In this document: in pieces, positions 45,611-53,541 of the stretch | Layout of the letters: every line of letters starts with the position of its first letter | How positions within the stretch are numbered: the stretch's first letter is position 1 | Assembly (NCBI GenBank): GCA_965202745.1 | Contig: CBDBCB010000012.1 | Coordinates: 62,001-126,000 of the forward strand | DNA: 64,000 nt | Direction: 5' to 3' | Origin: JACKII01 sp965202745 | Lineage (GTDB): Bacteria; Pseudomonadota; Alphaproteobacteria; Bin95 | Made by a program: the position numbers and the translations under genes | Notes under the pieces: generated by a model | What the model was told of the DNA's origin: nothing | Seen by the model: only the letters and a program-made list of their open reading frames with translations | The model's database searches: none

Positions 45611-46801
45611 ATGTCTGCCACAGCCACCACCGGCCCGCCGCTTTCCAAGTACAAAGTGCTCGACCTGACCCGCGTACGTGCGGGACCGACCTGCGTGCGC
45701 CAGCTGGCTGATTGGGGTGCGGACGTGATCAAGGTGGAGGCTCCGGCGGATGGCAAGGAAAGTCTGGGCGGCGCGCGCGACGGCTCCGACTTCCAGAACC
45801 TGCACCGCAACAAACGCTCCCTCACCCTGAACCTGAAAGAGCCGGAAGCGCTCGAAGTGTTCATGAAGCTGGTGAAGGAAGCTGACGTGGTGGTGGAAAA
45901 CTACCGCGCCGACGTGAAGTACCGCCTCGGCATCGACTATGACAGCCTCGCCAAGGTGAATGCCGGCATCATCCTGGGCTCGATCAGCGGCTTCGGTGAG
46001 GACGGCCCCTACCGCGACCGTCCGGGCTTCGACCAGATCGCCCAGGGCATGGGCGGCATCATGTCGATCACCGGCGAAGTTGGCAGCGGCCCGATGCGCG
46101 CCGGCATTCCGATTGCCTACCTCTGCGCCGGCATGTTCTGCGCCCAGGGCATCCTGCTGGCGCTGCTGGAGCACGAGACTTCCGGCAAGGGCCAGTGGGT
46201 GACCACCAGCCTGTTGCAGGCGCAGATCCAGATGCTGGACTTCCAGGCAGCCCGCTACCTGAAAGAGGGCGAAGTGCCGGTCTCCGCCGGTAATGACCAC
46301 CCGACCAGCATCCCGACCGGTGTGTTCCCAACCTCAGACGGCCATATCAACATCGCGGTCGCTGGTGGCCCGATCTACGAGCGGTTCTGCAAGGCCATCG
46401 GCCACGAGGAGTGGATGACGGACGAGCGCTTCGACACCGCGCCGAAACGCTCCAAGAACCGCAAGGATATGAACGCCGTCATCGCTGAGGTCACCCAGCA
46501 CAAGTCCAGCCAGTACTGGGTGGAATTGTTTGAGGAAAAAGGCGTACCCTGCGGCCCCATCTACAACATGGAGCAGCTGTTCGCCGATCCGCAGGTCAAG
46601 CACCTGGAGATGGCGACCCCCGTCAAACACCCGCGCATGGGCGAGTTCGGCGTCGTAAACCAGGCGATCCGCCTGTCGCGCACGCCACACCAGATCCGCA
46701 CCGCGACCCCGGAACAGGGCGAGCATACGGACGAGATTCTGGAGCAACTCGGCTACGACGCCGCTGCTATCAAGGCCATGCACGACAAAGGCGCGGTTTA
46801 A
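45611..46801 (+). CDS. CaiB/BaiF family (type III) CoA transferase
   Basis: 396 residues from ATG 45611; upstream codons belong to the YbaK gene and are not needed. Family blocks: VLDLTRVRAGPTCVRQLADW, GADVIKVEAPADG, HRNKRSLTLNLKEPEAL, DVVVENYRADVKYRLG (with an Asn-Tyr just before the region where the catalytic Asp lies further on) and GSISGFGEDGPYRDRPGFDQ, whose GFD Asp is the expected nucleophile. Transfers CoA between carboxylates. Likely works with the enoyl-CoA hydratase 180 bases downstream in degrading an organic acid. A clear terminator separates them. Confidence 0.9.
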   Translation: MSATATTGPPLSKYKVLDLTRVRAGPTCVRQLADWGADVIKVEAPADGKESLGGARDGSDFQNLHRNKRSLTLNLKEPEALEVFMKLVKEADVVVENYRADVKYRLGIDYDSLAKVNAGIILGSISGFGEDGPYRDRPGFDQIAQGMGGIMSITGEVGSGPMRAGIPIAYLCAGMFCAQGILLALLEHETSGKGQWVTTSLLQAQIQMLDFQAARYLKEGEVPVSAGNDHPTSIPTGVFPTSDGHINIAVAGGPIYERFCKAIGHEEWMTDERFDTAPKRSKNRKDMNAVIAEVTQHKSSQYWVELFEEKGVPCGPIYNMEQLFADPQVKHLEMATPVKHPRMGEFGVVNQAIRLSRTPHQIRTATPEQGEHTDEILEQLGYDAAAIKAMHDKGAV

Positions 46802-46811
46802 AGCGTGTTCC

Positions 46812-46851
46812 GGCCTTCGCCCTTCGACAGGCTCGGGGTGAAGGCCTTTTT
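46812..46851 (+). terminator. Terminator formed by a dispersed palindromic repeat
   Basis: Outer stem GGCCTTC / GAAGGCC followed by TTTTTT encloses CCCTTCGACAGGCTCGGGGT, one arm of a dispersed repeat. The second arm (CACCCTGAGCCTGTCGAAAGG) lies at 46903-46924. Ends the CoA transferase transcript. Confidence 0.75.
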
Positions 46852-46982
46852 TGTATCCTGGGCGCGGCACCGCGGAGACGCTGCACTTTACCGACAGCAA
46901 CCTTCACCCTGAGCCTGTCGAAAGGCGAAGGCTGCGGAAGCAGACAACCCCGGGCGCTTGCCGGGGTTAAGGAGCAATACCC

Positions 46983-47786
46983 GTGACCACCACTGAATAC
47001 GCAGACGGCAAGATGATTGCCGAAGTCCGCGACGGCATCGGCTGGATGATCTTCAACCAGCCCCAAAAGCGCAACGCCATGACCTTCACCATGTGGGAGG
47101 CGATCCCGCCGATTATGGAGAACTTCCAGAAGAACCCAGACGTGCGCGTGGCGGTGATGAAAGGCGCAGGCGACAAGGCCTTCGTCTCGGGCGCGGATAT
47201 TTCTGAGTTCGAGAGCATGCGCGCCTCGCCCGAACAGACGCGGGAATACGACCTCTCCGGCGACCGGGCACACGAGGCCATGGGCGGATTCGAGAAACCC
47301 CTGATCGCACAAATCCAAGGCTGGTGCATGGGCGGTGGTGCTGCGATCTCGCTCGATGCCGACATCCGCATCTGCTCGGATGATAGCAATTTCGGCGTAC
47401 CGGCGGCCAAGCTCGGCGTCGGCTACGGCTATGACGGCATCCGCACCCTGGTGGACCTGGTCGGCCCGACCTTTGCCAAGGAAATCTTCTTCCTGGGCAA
47501 GCCGTTCACGGCGGAAGACGCCCGCATCATGGGGCTGGTCAACCGGGTCGTGCCGGTGGATCAGTTGGAAGTGGCGGTCTTGGACTACTGCAACATCATC
47601 AAGAACAACGCGCCGATGACCATCAAAGCCGCCAAGGCAGCGATCAACGCTTCGGTCCAGGATGAAAGCCAGCGCAAACTTGATGCCGTGGCCGAGATGG
47701 TCGAAGCCTGCTTCGCCAGCAACGACTACACCGAGGGCTACACCGCATTCATGGAGAAGCGCAAAGCGCAGTTCCAGGGGCGGTAG
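46983..47786 (+). CDS. Enoyl-CoA hydratase/isomerase
   Basis: 267 residues from GTG 46983 preceded by AAGGAG. Crotonase fold: oxyanion-hole segments MKGAGDKAFVSGADISEFE and IQGWCMGGGAAISLDADIRI; the position of the first catalytic Glu is VPAAKLGVGYGYDGI, lacking the usual Glu, so the reaction may not be simple hydration. Probably cooperates with the CoA transferase upstream. Stop 4 bases before the NadQ-type gene. Confidence 0.88.
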   Translation: MTTTEYADGKMIAEVRDGIGWMIFNQPQKRNAMTFTMWEAIPPIMENFQKNPDVRVAVMKGAGDKAFVSGADISEFESMRASPEQTREYDLSGDRAHEAMGGFEKPLIAQIQGWCMGGGAAISLDADIRICSDDSNFGVPAAKLGVGYGYDGIRTLVDLVGPTFAKEIFFLGKPFTAEDARIMGLVNRVVPVDQLEVAVLDYCNIIKNNAPMTIKAAKAAINASVQDESQRKLDAVAEMVEACFASNDYTEGYTAFMEKRKAQFQGR

Positions 47787-47790
47787 GCAC

Positions 47791-48771
47791 GTGGTGAATG
47801 GGCAGGCGCATGAGAGCAGGGTCCGCATTGACCTGACCGCGGTCGTTGTCGCGGTCGATGAGGGCCAGCCTTATGTGCTGAACGTCGATACACCTGCCAC
47901 ACCAGGCACGGCGCTGCCCGCGGGGCCGTTGGTCTCCGGCCACCGTACGCTCCAGGCCGGTCTCCGCTCCTGGGTGGAAGCGCAAACCAAGTGCCGCTTG
48001 GAGTATGTCGAGCAGCTTTACACGTTTGGCGACCGCACCTCGCCCCTGACTGGCAGCGGCGAGGGTGTAGACCACCGCGCGGTCTCTATCGCCTACCTCG
48101 CGTTGGTCGCGATGAGCGCTGAACAACTGGAGATGCAGGCGCACTGGGTATCCTGGTACGCGCTTTTCCCATGGGAAGACCGGCGGGAGGATGAACTGCC
48201 TCTGGTGCAGGAACTTCGCGACCGGCTGGTGGTCTGGGGCCGAGAGAACCGGGACCCGCGCGGCACCGATTGGGAAGAACGCGTCGATCTAATGTTCGGC
48301 ACCGGCCGCGTTCCCTGGGACGAGGAGAGGGCGCTGGAACGTTACGAGATGCTCTACACCGCCGGACTGGTGGATGAGACCTTCCGTGACCGCGGCTACC
48401 CGCTGCCAACAACCCCAGGACTGACGTTTGGTCTGTCACTGACTGCCGACCACCGTCGTATCGCCGCCACCGCCATCAGCCGTCTGCGGGCCAAGATCAA
48501 ATACCGCCCAGTGCTGTTTGAGTTGATGCCGCCAGAGTTTACGCTTTCGCAATTGCAGAAAACGGCGGAAGCCCTGTCCGGCATCCCGCTGCACAAGCAG
48601 AATTTCCGGCGTCTGGTGGAGGGGCAGAATTTGGTGGAGGAAACCGGCGGCATCGCGACCGACACTGGTGGCCGCCCGGCGAAGCTGATGCATTTCCGTG
48701 AGGATGTACACCTGGAGCGCCCTGCCCCGGGTCTGCGCGTTAGTGCCAACCGACGCGCCGGTGCATCATAG
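47791..48771 (+). CDS. nadQ: NadQ-type NAD biosynthesis regulator (Nudix-like)
   Basis: About 326 residues from GTG 47791 (a second GTG follows at 47794). N-terminal Nudix-like fold without a full catalytic Nudix box (DLTAVVVAVDEGQPYVLNVD; HRTLQAGLRSWVEAQTKCRL; YTFGDRT) and a C-terminal winged-helix region (LMPPEFTLSQLQKTAEALSG; KQNFRRLVEGQNLVEETGG). Proteins of this type sit before nadABC in Alphaproteobacteria and repress it in response to NAD-related metabolites. Here nadA follows after a 165-base AT-rich promoter region, supporting the assignment. Confidence 0.8.
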   Translation: MVNGQAHESRVRIDLTAVVVAVDEGQPYVLNVDTPATPGTALPAGPLVSGHRTLQAGLRSWVEAQTKCRLEYVEQLYTFGDRTSPLTGSGEGVDHRAVSIAYLALVAMSAEQLEMQAHWVSWYALFPWEDRREDELPLVQELRDRLVVWGRENRDPRGTDWEERVDLMFGTGRVPWDEERALERYEMLYTAGLVDETFRDRGYPLPTTPGLTFGLSLTADHRRIAATAISRLRAKIKYRPVLFELMPPEFTLSQLQKTAEALSGIPLHKQNFRRLVEGQNLVEETGGIATDTGGRPAKLMHFREDVHLERPAPGLRVSANRRAGAS

Positions 48772-48909
48772 GCACCCCGTCCCCAAGCCTTCTTTTTCTC
48801 ATTAAGAGCAAATCTTTCTTGACAATTTGGTTACGCCACTTATTCTCATGCAGAGTATATGATCGAAGAGAGCATAAACAGCCTATCGGTCTGTTTTTTA
48901 TCCTATTAA

Positions 48910-48924
48910 TGCTCATTATGTGCA
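48910..48924. promoter_or_regulatory. Candidate operator upstream of nadA
   Basis: TGCTCATTATGTGCA is an inverted repeat (6 of 7 arm positions) 13 bases before the nadA ATG. An overlapping wider repeat pairs GAGCATAA near 48871 with TTAATGCTC at 48906-48914. The surrounding 48780-48930 is AT-rich. A NadQ binding site is the natural guess, not shown. Confidence 0.45.
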
Positions 48925-48936
48925 GAAAGAGACGCC

Positions 48937-49959
48937 ATGCCTGTCGCTGCCACCGTGGAACGCTCCGCCCGTCTACCGTTCACATCGGAGGTGGAGGCAC
49001 GCACTGCCCCCATCTACACCAAGCTGAAGGACCAGATCCCCAGCGTTGAGTGGCAGTTGTTTGCGCCCGAAATCGACGCCATCAATCAGCTGAAGCGTGA
49101 GCGGAACGCTATCGTGCTCGCCCACAATTACCAGACGCCGGAGATCTATCACGGCGTGGCGGATATTGTCGGCGATAGCCTGGCGCTTGCCCGCGAAGCC
49201 ACAAAGCTGGACGCCGACGTTATCGTGCTAGCGGGCGTCCACTTCATGGCCGAGACGGCGAAGCTGGTGAACCCGTCCAAGACTGTGCTGATGCCGGATA
49301 TGGACGCCGGTTGCTCGCTTGCCTCCTCCATCACTGCTCAGGACGTGCGTGACCTGAAGGCGAAATATCCAGGCGTGCCGGTCGTGACCTACGTCAACAC
49401 GTCCGCGGCGGTAAAGGCCGAGTCGGACATCTGCTGCACCTCCGGCAACGTGGTGAAGGTGATCGAGTCCCTTGGCGTGCCGCGCGTGCTCTGTATTCCG
49501 GACGAGTACCTCGCCAACTACGTCGCGACCAAGACGGACGTCGAAATTCTGACCTGGAGGGGCAAGTGCGAGGTTCACCAAGAATTCTCTGGCGATGATA
49601 TCCGCCTGTTCCGGGAAACCATGGATGACGTTGTCGTGGTCGCCCACCCCGAATGCCCGCCGGACGTGATCGCTGCCGCAGACTTTGCTGGCTCGACCGC
49701 TGACATGACCAACTATGTCCGTACGCAGAAGCCGCCGCGCGTGCTGCTGCTGACCGAATGCTCCATGAGCAGCAACATCGCCGCCGAACTGCCGGAGGTG
49801 GAGTTCGTGAAGTCCTGTGGTCTCTGCCCGCACATGAAGCGCATCACGCTGCCGAAAATCCGTCGCGCGCTAGAGACGATGCAGCCGGTGGTGGAGGTGG
49901 ACTCGGATGTCGCCGTCCGCGCCCGCACCGCGGTCGAACGCATGCTGGCTGTCGCTTAG
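48937..49959 (+). CDS. nadA: Quinolinate synthase A
   Basis: 340 residues, intact. Condenses iminoaspartate with dihydroxyacetone phosphate to quinolinate using a 4Fe-4S cluster. Cluster cysteines are visible in MDAGCSLASS, HPECPPDV and SCGLCPHMKR; substrate blocks AHNYQTPEIYHGVADIVGDS, YVNTSAAVKAESDICCTSGN. Followed 14 bases later by nadC. The usual nadB (aspartate oxidase) between them is absent. Confidence 0.95.
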   Translation: MPVAATVERSARLPFTSEVEARTAPIYTKLKDQIPSVEWQLFAPEIDAINQLKRERNAIVLAHNYQTPEIYHGVADIVGDSLALAREATKLDADVIVLAGVHFMAETAKLVNPSKTVLMPDMDAGCSLASSITAQDVRDLKAKYPGVPVVTYVNTSAAVKAESDICCTSGNVVKVIESLGVPRVLCIPDEYLANYVATKTDVEILTWRGKCEVHQEFSGDDIRLFRETMDDVVVVAHPECPPDVIAAADFAGSTADMTNYVRTQKPPRVLLLTECSMSSNIAAELPEVEFVKSCGLCPHMKRITLPKIRRALETMQPVVEVDSDVAVRARTAVERMLAVA

Positions 49960-49973
49960 AGGGAATCCCGAAG

Positions 49974-50834
49974 ATGTCCAATCTCACCCCTGCCCTGCCC
50001 GACCTGATGATCGAACCCGTCGTGCGCGCCGCCCTGCTGGAAGACCTGGGCCGCACGGGCGACATCACCACGGACGCGCTGGTGCCTGACGGCCAGATGG
50101 CGGAAGCCGTTATTGCGTCGCGAAAGCATGGCGTCGTCTCCGGCGTTACGGTCGCGGCGATGGCCTTCCGCCTGATGGCGCCCGAAATGCAGTGCGAGAT
50201 CGTGCGCCGCGACGGCAGCAAAGTCGCGCCCGGCGACGTGGTTATGCGCATTGCGGGTTCCGGCCGCGCCATGCTTTCGGCGGAGCGCACCGCCCTCAAT
50301 TTCCTCTGCCGCCTGTCAGGCATCGCGACGGCGACGGCGGAACTGGTGGAGGCCGCCCGGGGCACCAAGGCCCGCATCACCTGCACCCGCAAGACCACGC
50401 CCGGCCTGCGCTTTCTGGAAAAGGCCGCCGTGCGCGCGGGCGGCGGCGCCAATCACCGCTTCGGTCTGGATGACGCCGTCCTCATCAAGGACAACCATGT
50501 GGTACTCGCGGGCGGAGTCGTGGTGGCCGTCAAAAAGGCGCGCGCCGCGGTCGGCCACCTGGTCAAGATCGAGATCGAGGTCGATACGCTCGACCAGTTG
50601 CGTGAGGTCATGGCCGCGGCACCGGACGCCATCCTGCTCGACAATATGGGCCCAGACGTGCTGCGGGAGGCTGTCGGCATCGTCGATGGCCGCGCGGTAA
50701 CGGAAGCTTCCGGCGGCATCACGCTGGAGAGCGTGCCCGCCATTGCGGCAAGCGGTGTCGATCTGATATCAGCAGGCTGGTTGACCCACAGCGCGAAGAG
50801 CCTGGACCTGGGTCTCGATATCGAAATGCGGTAA
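49974..50834 (+). CDS. nadC: Nicotinate-nucleotide pyrophosphorylase (quinolinate phosphoribosyltransferase)
   Basis: 286 residues from ATG 49974. Converts quinolinate and PRPP to NaMN. Blocks: LLEDLGRTGDITTDALVP, ERTALNFLCRLSGIATATAE, CTRKTTPGLRFLEKAAVRAG, RFGLDDAVLIKDNHV and IEIEVDTLDQLREV, ending LLDNMGPDVLREAV. Intact. The stop is followed 9 bases later by a small palindromic element. Confidence 0.95.
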   Translation: MSNLTPALPDLMIEPVVRAALLEDLGRTGDITTDALVPDGQMAEAVIASRKHGVVSGVTVAAMAFRLMAPEMQCEIVRRDGSKVAPGDVVMRIAGSGRAMLSAERTALNFLCRLSGIATATAELVEAARGTKARITCTRKTTPGLRFLEKAAVRAGGGANHRFGLDDAVLIKDNHVVLAGGVVVAVKKARAAVGHLVKIEIEVDTLDQLREVMAAAPDAILLDNMGPDVLREAVGIVDGRAVTEASGGITLESVPAIAASGVDLISAGWLTHSAKSLDLGLDIEMR

Positions 50835-50842
50835 CCGGCTCC

Positions 50843-51011
50843 AGCAGGTTGCTGAAAAAGGTCTTTGCAGGACTGAAACGCCATCATTCGACAGGCTCAG
50901 GATGAAGAGGCTTTGCTGAGGCTTGTTGAAATTAAAAAAGAATATTCCCCCTTCACCCTGAACCTGTCGAAGGGTGACGGTCGCGGCCTGGGATTTTTCA
51001 GCAGCCTGCTA
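50843..51011. repeat. Small palindromic (MITE-like) element, family 2, copy 1
   Basis: About 166 bases with inverted ends GCAGGTTGCTGAAAAA and TTTTTCAGCAGCCTGC (15 of 16 match) and inner arms ATTCGACAGGCTCAGGATGA / TTCACCCTGAACCTGTCGAA. Right flank is TA (51010-51011). That TA plus the element's terminal base form, on the minus strand, the TAG stop of the PLP lyase gene. Confidence 0.82.
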
Positions 51012-52160
51012 AAGTGCGTCGAGAGCCTGCACAAGGTCCGCCAGGATATCCTCCGGGTTCTCCACGCCAACCGAAAGGCGCAACAGGCCTTTCGGCACGT
51101 CGGAATGGATGCCCTCGACGGTTGCGCGGTGCTCGACCAGGGTCTCAACACCCCCCAGAGACGTCGCCGGTATTGCAAGCTTCAAGCGGCTTACTACCGC
51201 CAATGCTGCCTCTGCTCCTCCGACAACATCAAACGACAGCATCCCGCCAAAGCCGCCGCTCATCTGCCTGGCGCTCACCGCATGCCCTGGATCATCAGGC
51301 AGCCCCGGATAGCGCACTACCTCCACCTTCGGGTGCCCGCGCAACGCCTCCGCGATCTGCATCGCGGCTGCCGAGGCCTGGCGAACCCGCAGGTGCACGG
51401 TGCGCATACCGCGGATCAGCAGCCAGGCTTCGAATGCGCCCAGGATCGGCCCTGCTGAATGGCGCTCCACAATCAACTGCTGCCAGAGGGCGGTCTCCGG
51501 CTCGCGGGTCGCAACCGCCCCGGCCAACACATCCGAATGGCCATTCAGGTACTTGGTTGCGCTCTCGAACACCAAGTCAGCGCCCAGTTCCAGCGGCCGG
51601 CACAACACTGGACTGGCGGTTGTATTGTCCACCGCCAGCACCGCGCCCACGCTATGCGCCAATTCCGCCGCCGCAGCGATATCCGTCACGGTCCACAGCG
51701 GGTTGGCCGGCGTCTCGATCCACACCAGCGCCGTCGCCCCTGGCCGCAGGGCCGAGCGCAAAGTGACCAGATCGCCAGCCTCAAAGAAGGTGACATCAAT
51801 CCCCAGCCGCCGGGCATTCTCACGCAGCCACTTCAGCGTGCCGAAATAGCCTTCTCCCTGCACCGCCACGTGGCTCCCTTCCGGCAGGGAGCGGAACAGG
51901 CTGGCGATTGCCGCCAGGCCGCTGGCGAATAACAGGCATTCCTTACCACCTTCCAGCCTGGAGATGACATCTTCCGCCAGCTTCACCGTCGAATTGTCGG
52001 CCCGGCCATAGACCATGCCCGCCGTCGGCTGGTAATCCTGCGTCCGGCGGGCAAAGGTTGTTGCAGGCTGCCAGGACACAATCACGCCGCCCGTTTCCGT
52101 ATCCAGCCGGTGCAACGCCTGCGCCGCCACGGTTTCCAGCTTCCAATCGTCCAAAGACAT
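51009..52160 (-). CDS. Cystathionine gamma-synthase/beta-lyase family PLP enzyme
   Basis: 383 residues from ATG 52160. Trans-sulfuration fold type I: YGRADNSTVKLAEDVIS (Tyr/Arg cofactor contacts), FASGLAAIASLFRSL, VDNTTASPVLCRPLELGADL and Schiff-base Lys in ESATKYLNGHSDVLAGAV (about residue 200). Acts on O-acyl-homoserine, cystathionine or a related thio-amino acid; the subgroup cannot be fixed here. Divergent from the aminotransferase gene at 52254 with 93 bases between. Its stop is provided at the edge of the family-2 element. Confidence 0.86.
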   Translation of the reverse strand: MSLDDWKLETVAAQALHRLDTETGGVIVSWQPATTFARRTQDYQPTAGMVYGRADNSTVKLAEDVISRLEGGKECLLFASGLAAIASLFRSLPEGSHVAVQGEGYFGTLKWLRENARRLGIDVTFFEAGDLVTLRSALRPGATALVWIETPANPLWTVTDIAAAAELAHSVGAVLAVDNTTASPVLCRPLELGADLVFESATKYLNGHSDVLAGAVATREPETALWQQLIVERHSAGPILGAFEAWLLIRGMRTVHLRVRQASAAAMQIAEALRGHPKVEVVRYPGLPDDPGHAVSARQMSGGFGGMLSFDVVGGAEAALAVVSRLKLAIPATSLGGVETLVEHRATVEGIHSDVPKGLLRLSVGVENPEDILADLVQALDAL

Positions 52161-52253
52161 CGCGATTTCTCCACATAGCGGCAGCGCTTCTTGACATGCC
52201 AGAAAGCCCGTGTTGCTTGACCCCGCAAGTTGTTCTCTGACAGGTGCCTCACC

Positions 52254-53432
52254 ATGCCCCACCGCTCCGGCCGCCATTTCCTCCAGATCCCCGGCCCGTC
52301 CAACACGCCCGACCGCATCCTGCATGCGCTGGCCAAGCCAACCATCGACCATCGTGGTCCCGATTTCGGCGAATTGGGCAAGGAAGTGCTGGGCGGTATC
52401 AAGCGGATCTTTCAGACCGAACACCCGGTGGTTATCTATCCCGCCAGCGGCACTGGTGCGTGGGAGGCAGCGCTCGTCAACACGCTCTCCCCCGGCGACA
52501 AGGTGCTGATGGTAGAGACGGGCCAGTTCGCCACCCTGTGGCGCGAGATGGCGCTGAAACTAGGCCTGAAGCCAGAGTTTATTGAGGGCGATTGGCGGCA
52601 GGCTGTCATCCCAGAACAGGTCGAAGCCAAACTGCGCGCTGACACCAACCGCGAGTACAAAGCCGTCTGCGTCGTCCACAACGAGACTTCGACCGGCGCC
52701 ACCAGCCGCATTCAGGAAGTGCGCCAGGCCATCGACGCCGCGGGCCACCCGGCCCTGTTCATGGTGGACAGCATCAGCGGCCTCGCCTCCATGGATTTCC
52801 GGCACGACGAATGGGGCGTCGACCTGACCGTCAGCGGCTCGCAGAAGGGCCTGATGCTGCCGCCCGGCATCAGCTTCAACGCCCTCAGCCCCCGCGCGCT
52901 GGAGGCAAAAAAAACCGCAGGCTATCCGGTTTCCTATTGGGATTGGGACGCCATGGTCGGCATCAACCCCACCGGCTATTTCCCTTACACGCCCAACACC
53001 AACCTGCTCTATGGCCTGAAAGAAGCTGTGGACATGCTGGAGGAAGAGGGCCTGGCCAACGTCTTCGCCCGCCATGCGCGCTTGGGCGAAGCAGCACGGC
53101 GCTGTGTGCAGGCGTGGGACCTGGATATCCAGTGCCAAGAGGAACGCGACTATTCCAACGTCCTGACCGCCGTCCGCCTGCCCGATGGCCATGACGCCGA
53201 TGCCTTGCGCGCGACCATCCTGGACCGGTTCGACATGTCGCTCGGCAATGGCCTGGGCAAGGTAAAGGGCCGCGTCTTCCGCATCGGCCACCTTGGCGAC
53301 TTCAACGAGAGCATGCTGATGGGCACGCTCTCCAACGTGGAGATGGGCCTGGGCCTCGCCGGTGTGCCCCACGACAAGGGCGGCGTTGATGCCGCCATGG
53401 CATTCCTGACCGGGAATGCTGGGCCGGCCTGA
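52254..53432 (+). CDS. Alanine/serine-glyoxylate aminotransferase family protein
   Basis: 392 residues from ATG 52254. Class V aminotransferase: FLQIPGPSNTPDRILHALAK, RGPDFGELGKEVLGGIKRIF, YPASGTGAWEAALVNTL, NETSTGATSRIQEV, DSISGLASMDFRHDEWGVD and Schiff-base Lys in SGSQKGLMLPPGIS. Converts glyoxylate to glycine with serine or alanine as donor, feeding one-carbon or photorespiratory-like salvage. Intact. Confidence 0.9.
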   Translation: MPHRSGRHFLQIPGPSNTPDRILHALAKPTIDHRGPDFGELGKEVLGGIKRIFQTEHPVVIYPASGTGAWEAALVNTLSPGDKVLMVETGQFATLWREMALKLGLKPEFIEGDWRQAVIPEQVEAKLRADTNREYKAVCVVHNETSTGATSRIQEVRQAIDAAGHPALFMVDSISGLASMDFRHDEWGVDLTVSGSQKGLMLPPGISFNALSPRALEAKKTAGYPVSYWDWDAMVGINPTGYFPYTPNTNLLYGLKEAVDMLEEEGLANVFARHARLGEAARRCVQAWDLDIQCQEERDYSNVLTAVRLPDGHDADALRATILDRFDMSLGNGLGKVKGRVFRIGHLGDFNESMLMGTLSNVEMGLGLAGVPHDKGGVDAAMAFLTGNAGPA

Positions 53433-53449
53433 GTAGCATCACCTTTATT

Positions 53450-53516
53450 TTACCCTGAGCCTGTCGAATGGTGTCTTTTTTTGTACACGCTCACCCTTTG
53501 GCAGGTTCAGGGTGAG
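53450..53516. repeat. Dispersed palindromic repeat
   Basis: Arms TACCCTGAGCCTGTCGAATGG (53450-53470, read in parts) and CACCCTTTGGCAGGTTCAGGGTGA form an imperfect hairpin; related arms occur at 46821-46924, 50886-50980 and 55219-55312. Located between the aminotransferase and GMC genes, possibly acting as a terminator. Confidence 0.65.
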
Positions 53517-53541
53517 GGCTATTTGAGGTTTTGGGCACCGA

